DNA of 64,000 nt from Parasponia andersonii (GCA_002914805.1 JXTB01000765.1:69330-133329), one strand, 5' to 3'; positions 24,962 through 36,337 are shown, numbered from the stretch's first letter. The notes: generated by a model from the letters alone, not told the origin. Translations and numbers: made by a program.

Positions 24962-27832
24962 CTAAGGCCGGTCACTGGACTCCAACTTCTTTACTATTGA
25001 GCTGATAACATCCCAGCTGAACCCACGATACTGAAGCCATCGAATGATCCTTGTTTTCCTCGTCTCTTTAGACACATCACGGCTTCGTAGCCATTGCTTT
25101 GAAGCCTGAACAAACAAACGATCCATCGAGAGCTTTGACAAGCCATGAATTGACTCTTGATATCCATCAGATTCTCCACCCTCAAAAACCAATTGTACTG
25201 CTTTCTCTGTATCATGTTTACTGACTCCTTTCCTGAAAAGTGCCTGATCAGGTAGAAGGTTGCTGAACAAGTTAAAAATTGGTGTTCAATCATGAGAGTA
25301 GTTTCAAATGGAATCTTAAATCAAAACCACGTATTCTGTAGAATATTATAAATCCATCCAATTCAGTAAATATTAGAAAAAATGAATTCTAAGATATATA
25401 TCCTTTGAAAATGTAACCTTCGAATAGTTCTCAAGATAAAAGAAACAAAGTAAACAAGCATTAAACCACAAAGTTTTCTGCTTCCAAAGGTCAAATAAAA
25501 GCAGTACAGAAGCAGTAGCTGTGAAGAAATAGTAATCAAGAAAGACAGTAAAGGACACTGAGGCCTGTTGCAAATTACTAAACTAACATGACTCCAACTG
25601 CTAGGGCATTCATTAAAAGTCATGCCTCTACAATTTTGAAAGGACAAATGACGTAAAAATATCCTATTATTTAGCTCTATATTTACGCCTACAGTAAGTG
25701 TGTAAATTCCCTTTACAATCTCCATCAACAAAACTTTACTTAAACAGGATAGCTTACTTGCTTGATCCGCTGTGGTCCCCAGCTCAAAGAAGACCATCTA
25801 GATTGAGAAAATGCTTCCGCATACAAGCTATCATTGATGAACCCTCTACACAAGAGCAAAATGATCAAGCTTGTGTCAGAAATCAAATGGTGTATATTCA
25901 ACGTGCTTATGAGTGTTGGAACTTCCAAAAAATTCCCTTGTGTCAATAACAGAATGTCACCCATTGGTTAAGTATCCATAATTTGAAAGCAATTTCTTTG
26001 AACAACTGGAAAGAAAGGAGTAAGGAAGAGGGTTAAAGTTAAGCACACCGTTTCTTTTTGTTTCGTTCTTCATACATTAAAAGGTGCTAGCGCAGAAAAA
26101 GATGAAAAAGCAAAACCAAACATGGGGCTCAAGAATTAACAATAACACATTCAGCACCCTTTGGTCTGTTTATCCTGTTATTACAAAAAGGAACTGATAA
26201 ATAAAGACACTAGGACTAGATGTTCAATCTTATAGCATGATCAGAGCCGTATAACCGGGATATTCTACATATTGCAACCCAACACATTGAATCTTCAAAC
26301 AACGTTGTTTTAGTAGATGTTGCAGATGAAAAACTACAGCACTATGATATTCTCAGTTTCTAAACACCCAACTACCTGCACTTGAAGTCATTTATCACTT
26401 CCTCAACAACATCTGGAGAGAATCTCTTTCCACACAATTTTTTCCTTAGTTCAACTGCGGTGAAAGCCCTACAAAAGATGGAAAAAATACTTAAGAAAGG
26501 AGAAGAATTCAATTGTCATGAGCAGACATCCAATAATCCAAATCAAAAGATTCTACAGCATCTGAAACCAGAAAAGAATATGATGAACTCAAACTGGAGT
26601 TTAGTAATGGATGACATGTCAATTTGGGTGTCTATGAGTATGACTGTCTTTTAGAAAGAAATGACTGCGACTCCCCCAATGATTGTGAAGAAAAACAATA
26701 TTTTCATCAGACAAATATGAAAAGTAGCTGTCAAGTTTTGGAAAAAGATAATAATAATTTACTAACCTTGTTGCAAGTAACTTCACGACCAGATTCTCAG
26801 CATCGTGCTTAGTTTTATCATTCTGAGGTTCTAATAAAACCTCTTCACAGCTCTTCTCTTGATGAAAATACAATTCTTCAGCAACCTCCTTAGGCTCTTC
26901 TATGATATCTACTTACATACAAATCTCTATAATTAAAACAGGTCGTTTTAACACATATCATAAAGCTGCTGCTTTTGAACTCAAGCATTCTACATCAATG
27001 CAAGAATTGAATTATTCATGTTATTCACATTCTACACGTATAACAAAAAAGACTACCACATCACAAAATTAACAGGTGCTCTGAAATAAAAAGGTATACC
27101 TTGTTCAGCACCATTAGACAACAAGTCAAAAGAGAGCTTTTGATGTTCATATCGAGGCTTCGAATCAAAATTGAAGCATTTCTGCACACCATTTCCACCA
27201 TGGCTAACCTCAGTATTCATTGGACTTGCTTCTGAAAAATTACAAGATTCTTTCTTTTTGGAAACCTTCATTAGCTCAGAATCTTCCATTTTGTTACTTT
27301 TAGAAGACTTTTTCGGAATGTACCTAACAGGATCCGACGAGCTGTAATCTCTGCTTTTCAAGCATGTGATTGCACTACTATTATTCTTAACCCTGAAAAA
27401 ATTCTCAACATTAGCATTAAAAACACCACAAATATGGGTTTTCAGTACCTATTAACCTACATACATACATTTAAGTTTTCAGTAATCAGTGACCAGTTCT
27501 CCATATAAAACTGCAAATTTGGCTCCAAACAAAGTTCAAAACTTTAAAACTTGAGCATGCTATTGTTTGGAACACTGAAATCAAAAACCCAATTTGACCC
27601 ACTTGTTAAACTAGCTAGGGAATTGTTTTTCCTGAGTAAAATCCCAATAGGGAACTAAAAATCGAACAACCATTTTCATGTTCTAAGCTCTGATTACTCG
27701 TCACCACACAGAAGGTAAGGACTTAATAATCAAGGAAAATTGAAAGGGGGTTTCGCACCAGGGAATGACAAAAGCACGACATTGAAATTGGAATTGAGTT
27801 TTGAAGCCGATGGTTCCCGCGGGAATCGTCAT
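24962..27832 (-). CDS. RecX-like regulatory protein, intact copy B
   Basis: Six exons on the minus strand: 27832-27759, 27392-27100, 26908-26767, 26468-26376, 25845-25758 and 25243-24962. All have GT-AG borders and matching phases, giving 323 residues. The first 40 residues (MTIPAGTIGFKTQFQFQCRA and onward) are basic and hydroxyl-rich with no acidic residue before the first DYSSSD, as in an organelle transit peptide. Residues 50-140 are a low-complexity Lys/Ser region. The C-terminal half (about 155-315) is the RecX domain: three-helix repeats with LRKKLCGKRFSPDVVEEVIN, GFINDSLYAEAFSQSR, LSMDRLFVQASKQWL and TRIIRWLQYRGFSWDVIS. In bacteria RecX binds RecA filaments and limits strand exchange. 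In plants the partner would be organellar RecA; that is inference from the family. Arabidopsis At3g13226 is the likely relative. The gene and its flanks are duplicated in the window (decayed copy A). Confidence 0.85.
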
Positions 27833-28039
27833 TTTCTTCCCCCAATTCGATTCTGAATTTCGCGAATTCAGGGACGAAAATTAAACCCTAATTTGATCTG
27901 TGTGAGAGAGATATGATCTGTCTGTGTCTTTAACAGCCTAACGGTTCCCTTAGATATAAACACGTGTCCATCGGATTTCAACCTGAGCCAAATTGTTACT
28001 TACCAGCGTTTGACCGACAATGGTTTTTTACCCCCTTTT

Positions 28040-28520
28040 TTAAGTGTCACCGAAACGACATCAAAAAGATAACGACATGAATTCAAAACGACAACAAACT
28101 GAAAAACGACATCATAAAAACGACAACAAATTTAGAAACAACATAAACAAAACGAACGACAACATGAAATAATAAAAAAATAAATAAAAAGGGGGGGGGG
28201 CACCAACTGCATTGCACTGGCACAACAACAGCTACCAACCACACAAACTTAAACAACAAAAAACGACGGGAAACAAAAAACATAAGAATAAAACGACAAA
28301 AGACAAATAAACAACATGAAGTTTAAAACGACACCACGAATTTAGAAACGACACCTGTTACGAAAACGACATCGACTGGGAAATGTCCTACCTCTGTCAC
28401 TTAAAAGATGAATGAGATTAGTAGTGAATTCTTGGGATGCTTAGAAGAATTCTGCAACTGTTGGTATGCGCCGCATGCACACACACATATTTCTAACCCT
28501 TCCTAATCAATGTTCTTTCA
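28040..28520. repeat. AACGAC motif array upstream of RecX copy B
   Basis: About 11 ACGAC words occur between 28049 and 28371, mostly as AAAACGACA or AAACGACATC. The array starts about 210 bp upstream of the intact RecX start codon, so it may overlap the promoter. A run of ten G lies near 28190. The tail GATGAATGAGATTA, GGGATGCTTAGAAGAATTCT and ACACACACATATTT is shared with copies at 20.8 and 33.3 kb. Confidence 0.75.
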
Positions 28521-28671
28521 TTATGAAAATATTTATGGGCCGAATATATAATTTTAGTTGCATACTTACTCTTTCTTAACGAAAATATTTCAATTACTCT
28601 CCACCGTGTGGATATGGTTCACCTTTTTCATTAAAATAGCACATTTGTTAATATTAATTTTTTTAAATAGT

Positions 28672-29455
28672 ATCAATGTGGGACCCGTTCCTAAATCATA
28701 TACCACGTGGACGATTAATGGCAGATTAGGTCATAAACGGGGCACACCGTCTGATACGTGTCCAAAGTGACTAATTAAAGGCCACGCGAGTCGCACGTGG
28801 TACCACATAGGCCCATGGGCTGTCCGAAGCTAGGGCCGAGCCCATCCTAGACCCTGGATGGACTCGGCCCAGTCCGATTCTTACCTCGACAGCTGAGGGT
28901 CGGGAGCCCCAAGGGTCTTCCACCAGAGTACAATGGGAAGCAACTCACAGCTCCAGACCCAGACAGAGCATTTAATGCGATGCTGAATAGATGGGTGCAT
29001 TGGACAAACCGTCTTGACAGAATGGCGGTTTGTCAAAATCTCGCCCCTGATAAACTCGAGCTATAGGGTACGGCGGAAACTAGGCTACGACGATACAGGA
29101 AGAATCACGGTAATCTCAGCCCGTGATCTCTGGAGTAAATCCTGATGAGAAAGGTACTCAGTCCTGGGATTGAGAACCATGAGGTTCACAATTTCAGAAC
29201 TATATATATGTATGCATATAAAAAGAAAAAGATATACTCATACAAAGAAAAACTAAATCTTTGCTACCCTAAATCAAAGATAAACAATTGACTTAAGCAT
29301 CGGAGAGTTTTTGCAGGTGGCTTCCCCCGCTTCTCCAATCCTGCCTGAAGTCAAAAGCTCTTTGAGATAACAAGTACACGTGGACAGTTGGGGGATATAA
29401 CATCAGCAGTTCAGAGACATGTGGACAGCTGGTGAAAAACCGCTCTAACGATCAA
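28672..29455 (+). mobile_element. Solo LTR, same family as 21.3 and 40.9 kb
   Basis: The LTR is 28677-29450 (774 bp), starting TGTGGGACCCGTTCC and ending AACCGCTCTAACG. It is flanked by a 5-bp direct repeat ATCAA at 28672-28676 and 29451-29455, so it is a solo LTR left by recombination. Inside are GACAGAGCATTTAATGCG, a TATA-rich stretch (about 29202-29220) and CTTAAGCATCGGAGAG, all shared with the other family members. Immediately after it, 29453-29490 and 29513-29543 are a short direct repeat (GTTTGGAGCTTGCATATGCA). Confidence 0.85.
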
Positions 29456-29543
29456 TGTTTGGAGCTTGCATATGCATTATATTGTACATTTGTTAATATT
29501 TTTAAAATAGTATCAACGTTTGGAGCTTGCATATGCATTATAT

Positions 29544-29891
29544 TGTTGTGTAGCGGAAGCAAAATTACTTCAAATGTCTATATTTAATACTAAAATAATA
29601 TTAAATATAAACTACCAACTAGTTATTAAAATTAACAAAAGTAGAAGAAATACAAAATCTGGACTATAAAACAAAAACCAGAAACAAATGGGAAAAAATG
29701 GTAAAAACAAAACTATGGAGGTTCTTAGGAATAAAGGTCCTCACTAATAGGGAAACTAATTTTGGGATGATAAAAAACCAATTACAAAAAACTTTATTTA
29801 TAGCCAACTGTAGACCCCAAACATTCATACACAAGTGATGTGGGACAAAATACAAAACAATTACAAAAACTAACAAGCCAAAATTCTAACA
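29544..29891 (-). repeat. 3' LTR of the copia element
   Basis: 348 bp, starting TGTTGTGTAGCGGAAGC and ending CCAAAATTCTAACA. It lacks about 115 bp found in the 5' LTR between GAAATTAACAAAAGCAG and AAATACAAAATCTGG. A purine-rich stretch on the minus strand (AAGGTAGAGAT) next to it is a plausible polypurine tract. Confidence 0.85.
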
Positions 29892-30264
29892 ATCTCTACC
29901 TTGGCGAGTTAGCAGTTTCCATCCAAATTTCTCCAATTCCCGTATCTTCTATCCATTATAGCAACGCCACTTTATGCGCTAAAAGGCACCATCAAACTTG
30001 CAAGATGTTGATTAAGTCCAAACAATGATTGAACTTGATCGATATTACCACCTTGGTCATCATATCCGCAGGATTCTCAGCAGTCCCAATCTTCTGAAGC
30101 AGTATCTTTCTTTCATCAATAATCTCTCGCACAAAGTGATGTCGGACATCAATATGCTTCGTACGTACATGGTATACTGGATTCTTTGCTAAGTGAATGG
30201 TACTCTGACTATCAGAATAAATACAGACATACTCCTGAACAACTCTTAGCTCTTCCAGTAATCC

Positions 30265-30760
30265 TTATAACCAAATAGCTTTCTTCACAGCCTCTATAAC
30301 TGCTATGTACTCTACCTCTGTAGTAGACAAAGCAACTGTATACTGTAAAATAGACTTCCAACTGATTGGTGTTCTTGCAAATGTGAATACATATCCAATA
30401 GTTGATCGATGTTTATCCAAATCATCAGCATAATCAGAATTAATATAACCAACCGCACACTGACCAAGTCTATCATCCCTCTCAAAAACCAAACCAACAT
30501 CTACAATCTTCAATAAAAACCGTAGAATCCATTTCATAGCTTGCCAATAATCTTTACCCGAATCATGCATAAACCTGCTCACAACTCCAACTGTATGTGA
30601 AATATCGGGTCTCTACACACCATCGCATACATCAAGCTACCAACCGCATTTGAATACGAAATTTGTGACATGTACTCTCGTTCTATATCTGTACTTCGAG
30701 ATAAAGACGCACTACACTTGAAATGAGGAGCAAGCGGTGTTCTAACAGGTAACAAACTCT
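30265..30760 (-). pseudogene. copia pol: end of reverse transcriptase and RNase H
   Basis: Minus-strand text reads PVRTPLAPHFKCSASLSRST, SYSNAVGSLMYAMVCRDPI (end of RT, with a stop soon after). It continues as MSRFMHDSGKDYWQAMKWIL, VGYINSDYADDLDKHRSTIG and STTEVEYIAVIEAVKKAIWL, the copia RNase H region with its D-ADD and EAEY-type motifs. It joins directly to integrase sequence at about 30755, without the intervening integrase C-terminus and RT core, so a large deletion has occurred. Confidence 0.85.
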
Positions 30761-31786
30761 TCTGGAAAAGTCGTCGACAAAAGTAACAAAATAGTGCATA
30801 CCTCCCAAAGAAGCTGTCTTCGTAGGTCCCTACACATCTTAATGAACATAATCCAGAATACCCTCAGTATTGTGAATTGTTATGTCGGACTTCACTCTTG
30901 TTTATTTTCCCAGAATACAGTATTTACAAAAGTCCAACTTACAAGGCTTTGCTCATTTCAGTAAGTCTTGCTTCACCAAACTAAAGAAAGCTTTTTTCCC
31001 TGCATGTCTCAAACTTATATGCCATAACCTTGTAATTTCTGAAGCTTTATCATCTTCAGAAACTGCAGCAACTGATCCAATAACTATAGTACTATTGTAA
31101 TAATACAAGTTATTTCTTCTTGTACCTTTCATCACTACCAAAGAGCCTGAAGTGACTTTTAGAATTCCATCTTATATAATCATAGCAAAGCCTTTGGATT
31201 CTAAAGCTTCCAAAGAGATGAGATTCTTCTTCAATTTCGATATATACCGAACATCTATCAGAACTCTAGTCGATCCATCATGATTTTTCAATCGAATTGA
31301 ACATACCCCAGCTGTTTTACATGATTCATCATTTCCCATGTAAACAACTGCACCATTTAGCTCTTCAAAGTTGAAGAACCACTCCTTGTGAGGATACATA
31401 TGGTAAGTGCAACCTAAATCTAAAATCTACTCATCATATTGAGACATCATTGGCTGACTAACTAGAGTAAAATTTGACTCATCATCTTCAACTTCAGTTC
31501 TATATGTATCAGAAGTAGCTTTGCCCTTGCCTTTATTCTGTAACTTCGGACAATCTTTCTTCCAATGCCCTTTCTCATGACAAAAGGCACATTCATCCTT
31601 ACCAGGTCTTCCCTTCGAACGAGATCTACCCCTTTTCTCCTGCTTATGGCTTTGACTACGTCCTCTGGCTGTAAGCGCTTCTGCTGGCACGTCTCTCTTC
31701 TCCTTCTGATCTTTCTTCCGAATCTCATGATTGTACAATGCAGCTCTCACTTCATCGAATGACAATTTTTCCTTCCCATGAAACAA
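30761..31786 (-). pseudogene. copia gag zinc knuckle, protease/pre-integrase region and start of integrase
   Basis: Minus-strand fragments in order are a CCHC knuckle (CAFCHEKGHWKKDC, about 31600), then MYPHKEWFFNFEELNG and SIRLKNHDGSTRVLIDVRYI with LKKNLISLEALESKG (protease-like region, 31172-31399). Next is NLYYYNSTIVIGSVAA with LWHISLRHAGKKAFFSLVKQ (GAG-pre-integrase, 30953-31141). The fragment ends with FCKYCILGK, TASLGGMHYFVTFVDDFSRR (start of the integrase core, about 30770-30930). Several stops and shifts interrupt it. Confidence 0.85.
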
Positions 31787-31872
31787 CGTAATATAGAGAT
31801 GATCTAACTCATCAGGTTAGGACCCAATCAGTAATATTACTTTATCCTCATCTTTGAAGGTTTCATCCAAAT

Positions 31873-32304
31873 TCAACAAATTTGCAACAACTGGTTGAAA
31901 GTATCAATATGGTCACCGATAGTCGTACCATGCTTTAACTGGAGGTAAAAAAGTCTCTTCTTCAAGTATAGCCAGTTCTCATTACTCTTCTTTATATACT
32001 TGTTTTCGAGTGCCTTCCACAGCTTACTTACAGAAGTCTTCCTCATGAATGGATACTTTTGTTCTCTACAAAGACATGAGCAGATCGTACCACAAGCTTG
32101 ACGATTGAACCTCTCCCATTCTTTATCATCCATCTTCTCCGGTTTCATCGCCTCCAGAGTAATATCCTGATCTTGTTGACATGAACCATCCAATACCTCG
32201 CATTGCCATAAACTGAAGTTATTTCGGCCATCAAATTTCTCCACATCGATTTTTGCACTAGTCACTGTTTTCGTCTTTGCCGGCGCTGACGAAGATTCTG
32301 ACAT
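31873..32304 (-). pseudogene. copia gag N-terminal part
   Basis: 143 residues start MSESSSAPAKTKTVTSAKID and contain VEKFDGRNNFSLWQ, LWKALENKYIKKS and the LYLKKRLFYLQLKHGTTIGD segment. This is the capsid-like (UBN2) domain of copia gag. The frame stops at 31873, before the zinc-knuckle part, so gag is broken in two. Confidence 0.85.
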
Positions 32305-32362
32305 TTCGCCTAAAATAGCTACAAAACAAAGTCTAGGGCGAACCTACTGCTCTGATACCACT

Positions 32363-32825
32363 TGTTATGCAGCGGAAGTACAATTACTCCAAATGCTTAT
32401 ATTTAATACTAAGACAATATTAAATATAAATTACCAACTAGCTATTGAAATTAACAAAAGCAGAAAATGCGCAGAAAATACTAAATGCAAAAATAAAGAA
32501 GAACACAAAATTATCGAGGTTCGGCAAATTACCTACGTCCTCGGGGTGTTGCTAACCACTTTACTAACTTCAAAAAGAGGAAATACAAAATCTGGACTAT
32601 AATGCAAAAACTCAGAAACAAATGGGAAAAAAGGGTAAAAATAAAACTATAGAGATCCTTAGGAATAAAAACCCTTATCAATAGGAAAACTAATTTTAGG
32701 ATAATAAAAAACTAATTACAGAAGGCTTTATTTATAGTCAACTGTAAACCCCAAATATTCATACACAAACAATGTGAAACAAAGTACAAAACAATTACAA
32801 AAACTAACAAGCCAAAATTCTAACA
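32363..32825 (-). repeat. 5' LTR of the copia element
   Basis: 463 bp, the longer and less damaged LTR, starting TGTTATGCAGCGGAAG and ending CCAAAATTCTAACA. The tRNA-Met primer-binding site lies just left of it, as expected for a minus-strand element. Confidence 0.88.
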
Positions 32826-33109
32826 TATATAACCTTTGACTCACGTCGAACTTTTTAAGCTATCTTTAGCTTATACGTTTCTTTCATTTTCCTTTTTAAA
32901 ATTAAAAAGCAAAAATTGGATGTAAAAATTAAAAAGATAGCTGAGATACTTTCATTCATGTTCCTAATTATTCCAATATGATATCATCTAGTCTCTACAA
33001 AATCAAGGACGAGAGTCAACAGTAAGAAGTCTGTGTATAATGCTATTAATAATTAGGTAGTTCGAATGTCAAATCACATAGGCCATTGCCACATTTTAAC
33101 AACATCAAG

Positions 33110-33370
33110 TTAAAATACAAAACTATAAACGACATAGACACAGAAAACGACAACAGACATATTAACAAAATCAAGTTAAAAACGACAACACAAAAATAGA
33201 AACGACATCAACTGGAAAACGTTTGCATCTGGCACTTGAAAAGATGAATGAGATTTACCTGCATTATTGGGATGCTTATAGAAGAAAACTGCTACTGTCG
33301 TACTGTGGTATTATGTCCCACACACACATGCATTTTTCTTGTCTAGCATGTTATATCTCCTCCAATCAAA
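33110..33370. repeat. Third AACGAC-array copy (short)
   Basis: Five ACGAC words (such as AAACGACATAG, AAAACGACAACAG and AAAAACGACAAC) lie at about 33127-33205. They are followed by the same tail as the other copies: CACTTGAAAAGATGAATGAGA, GGGATGCTTATAGAAG and CACACACATGCATTTTTCTT. No RecX coding sequence lies directly next to it. Confidence 0.65.
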
Positions 33371-33801
33371 TAAGATGAGTACTTCCTTGTTCTTGTTTTC
33401 CACAAAAACAAACGATTCCCTAATTCCCTAATGTCCTCTTATCGTGAAAATATTTATGAGCTGAATATATAACTTTTCTTGCACATTACTTCTTCCCTAA
33501 TTTGTTTTTTGTTTTTTCGTTTTTTATCGGCAAAAAATAGAGCTTCGCACCTAGGATGCAAAACATATATAGAACACTCCTAGGATCAATTGATCTCCAC
33601 CATGTGGATATGGTCCTCCTTTTTATTCTAGTAAACAACTCATTTATTTACGTTTTAAATGGTGATGTACGGTGATATTATCACATTAGTTCTTGCATGT
33701 GCAACATTTGATGTGTTGAACTTTTTAGAGCTATTATTATCTTATATGTCTCTTTCATATTTTCCTTTTATTAAGGGAAAAAAAAAAGAAAAGAAAAAAA
33801 A

Positions 33802-34187
33802 TTGGATGTAAAAAAGAAACTTGATATACTTTCATTAGTCTCGAAAAAATCAAGGAAGAGAGAGAGAGAGAGAGAGAGGAGTCTTTGAATAATGAACTTG
33901 ATGGGCTCCTATTAATATTCCCTTCAATATCCTTTGATGAAATGGACTTTTTCTCCATTTTTGAAGTGAAATCTTGTGTTGCTCAATGTTTGGATGTAAA
34001 AAAGAAACTTGATATACTTTCATTAGTCTCTAAAAAATCAAGGAAGNNNNNNNNNNNNNNNNAGAGAGAGAGTAAGGAGTCTTTGAATAATGAACTTGAT
34101 GGGCTCCTATTAATATTCCCTTCAATATCCTTTGATGAAATGGACCTTCTCTCCATTTTTGACGTGAAATCTTGTGTTGCTCAATGT
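33802..34187. repeat. Tandem duplication of about 187 bp with a 16-base gap
   Basis: 33802-33988 (TTGGATGTAAAAAAGAAACT onward) is repeated at 33989-34187 with few differences. Each copy contains an AG microsatellite; in the second copy the microsatellite is interrupted by 16 undetermined bases (34047-34062). An open frame runs through both copies (LNNELDGLLLIFPSISFDEM repeated), but it matches nothing I know. Because the gap lies in the second copy, a false duplication by the assembler is a real possibility. Confidence 0.8.
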
Positions 34188-34438
34188 AGTATGCAGAGAG
34201 AGGTAGTAATTGGAAATAATGGCTAAGGCTTCAGCAAGCCTTCACCGAGAAGCAAAGCAGAAACGTAATTAGAACTAATTATGTATATATACATATATAT
34301 ATGTTTATTTTATGGTATATATATATGGGTAAAGTTTTAATAGGGATTTTTGTTTTTCCTTCAGCTATTCTAATTTGGGTTATTAGATTTTGATCCTATG
34401 ATTATAATAGTACTAATAATGCTACTAAAAAATCTAAT

Positions 34439-34700
34439 TTAAATAATAGTTGCCAATCTAGTAGGTATTTTTTTAACCTATATGTAGATATTTTTTTTTC
34501 TAGCCATTGGATTATAATCTAACAATGATCTAACGACTATAATAATGTGCATGAAAAGACGTACATTATTAATACTATTTCTCTCTTTTATTTTTTAATA
34601 TAAAACATATACATGATAAATTTTCGTCACTCAAATTAATACCTATATATAAGTAAAAAAAAAAAACAAAAAACCTACTGAATTGGTACCCTTAAATAAT
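34439..34700. mobile_element. MITE with 9-bp target duplication (Mutator-like), copy 2
   Basis: The element is 34448-34691 (244 bp), flanked by an exact 9-bp duplication TTAAATAAT (34439-34447 and 34692-34700). Ends are AGTTGCCAATCTAGTAGGTA and, as complement, GGGTACCAATTCAGTAGG. The whole length aligns with copy 1 at 8725-8967, including the inner AGACGTACATTATTAAT and CTCTCTTTTA segments. Confidence 0.85.
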
Positions 34701-36014
34701 ACTTATATAAATATAGAAAATTATTTATGACTTATAAGATAGGTAACCTGTTGAAGTTGGACATTTTTTTTTTCAATCCCTTTTCGATTGTTTGGTTGTT
34801 TTCATTCACATTCCATAATTGATTCTTAGTATTTTTATTTTCATTCTCTTTCATTCCTTACCTTTTATCATTACTATTACCAATTACATACAATTATATT
34901 TTTCTTTCTTTTAAAATTTTCGTTCTCTATACGCTTTTCTTTCTAGGTTAATTATTTAATAAAAACTAATTTTCTTTGATCAAAATAGTTGTATAACTTA
35001 TCTAATCATATATTGATCCAAAAAAATAAAAATAAATAAAAAAATTATCTAGTCGTATAAATTTTCTCTTTTATGTATTTATTTATTTTTTGATTTTACT
35101 TATTACCTATTTACCTTAATAAATTTATGTTAATAAACCTTTTGTATCAAGTAGTATGACTATTTTTTTTGGTTGACTTTGGGTATTACCTATTTTCTTA
35201 TTTATCCTAATATTTTTTTTTATTTTACATGTAGTCTCAAAACTAAAGTAATAAAGAGATTTATTTGAATTTGTTTTATATAGTTTTAAAACTGAGCCAA
35301 ATATATGAAACCAATACGTATTAATATCTTTTTTATCAAAACTTTTTCCTTAAAACACCATTTCAAACTTTTTTCTTTAACAAATCATTCCAACAATTTA
35401 TTCCTACCTCAATAGAAATTAAAATGAAGGAGATTCCCCAATGAATTAATATAAAATAGTTATAGGTAAAATTGACTTACGCTATTACAAATCATTTTCA
35501 ACCCTACCTCAATAGAAATTAAAATGAAGGGGATTCCCTAATGAATTAATATAAAATAGTTATAGGTAAAATTGACTTACGCTATTACAAATCATTTTCA
35601 ACTTAGTTAAATTACTTATACATAGAATAAAAACAAAAATATGCAAAAACAAAAATCTCCATTTATGCATTGATCAATAAAAAAGAGTGAAGTTGTGTAA
35701 AAATGTAAAAAAGTAGCAAAAAGGTTTTAATACCAGCATGTCTTTTAGAAAAATTTGTATCTAAGTGATCTTAATAAGACTTAAAGTTTAGTTCTAACAG
35801 TGTACAGGGTTAACTCTTTAATTCAGTCATGTGATTTAATTTTCTAGAATTAATTTCAAAGTAAAAGTTGCAAGTGATGAGATAACTTGGATTAAAACAC
35901 AAGTATTAATCTAAAACTGTTTTTCTGTTTCTATACTATATGCAATTTATCGCAGACGATCTAGAGACTTAGCATATAACAAGTGAAGAGCACATTGGTA
36001 TATTACATGATGAA
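34701..36014. repeat. AT-rich intergenic DNA with an exact 100-bp tandem pair
   Basis: The only clear structure is a direct tandem duplication with a 100-bp period: 35403-35502 and 35503-35602, differing at about two positions (GAAGGAGATTCCCC against GAAGGGGATTCCCT). It must be recent, or an assembly effect. No gene recognised. Confidence 0.85.
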
Positions 36015-36260
36015 ATGGCAGAGACTGTAGTTGGCTTAGTGATAGACAAGTTGATCCCCTTGCTGAAGGGTGTCGACAAAGAAGTTGATGCAATCAAAAG
36101 TGAGCTACAAAGCATTCTGGCTTTCCTTAGGGATGCGGGTCGAAGGGCAGACACCGAAGGAGACTCTATGGCATTTAATATTGAACATGTCACTGATGAG
36201 TATACACTTCACATAACACAATGGAGTCAAGAAACGCAACAACGCTCGCTTAGGCTTTAG
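36015..36260 (+). pseudogene. Truncated NLR: Rx-type coiled-coil N-terminus only
   Basis: 81 residues read MAETVVGLVIDKLIPLLKG, VDKEVDAIKSELQSILAFLR and DAGRRADTEGDSMAFNIEHV, then TDEYTLHITQ. This is the Rx_N domain of CC-NBS-LRR immune receptors of the RPM1-like kind, with IEHVTDEY in place of the usual EDVIDEY motif. The frame ends at 36260, and no NBS (P-loop, GLPL, MHD) or LRR sequence follows. The usual 20-30 residues between KEV and the helix after the first DAG-type segment are shortened. It is most simply a remnant of a deleted resistance gene. A short expressed CC-only protein is possible but unlikely. Confidence 0.75.
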
Positions 36261-36337
36261 ATTTATCGGTAAGTTGTCTTCGTACAGATTCAGCAATATG
36301 CATAATAGCTTAATTTGTTCTCTGTGATTTTGTTGAT

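Larger units (their letters stand above)
29539..32830 (-). mobile_element. Ty1/copia retrotransposon with internal deletion
   Basis: The element is 29544-32825, flanked by a perfect 5-bp duplication TATAT (29539-29543 and 32826-32830). Coding is on the minus strand, so the right LTR (32363-32825, 463 bp) is the 5' LTR and the left one (29544-29891, 348 bp) the 3' LTR. Both begin TGTT and end AACA; the left LTR lacks about 115 internal bases. Just inside the 5' LTR the minus strand reads TGGTATCAGAGC, the primer-binding site matching initiator tRNA-Met used by most copia elements. gag and the start of pol are present, but most of integrase and reverse transcriptase is missing. Confidence 0.93.
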
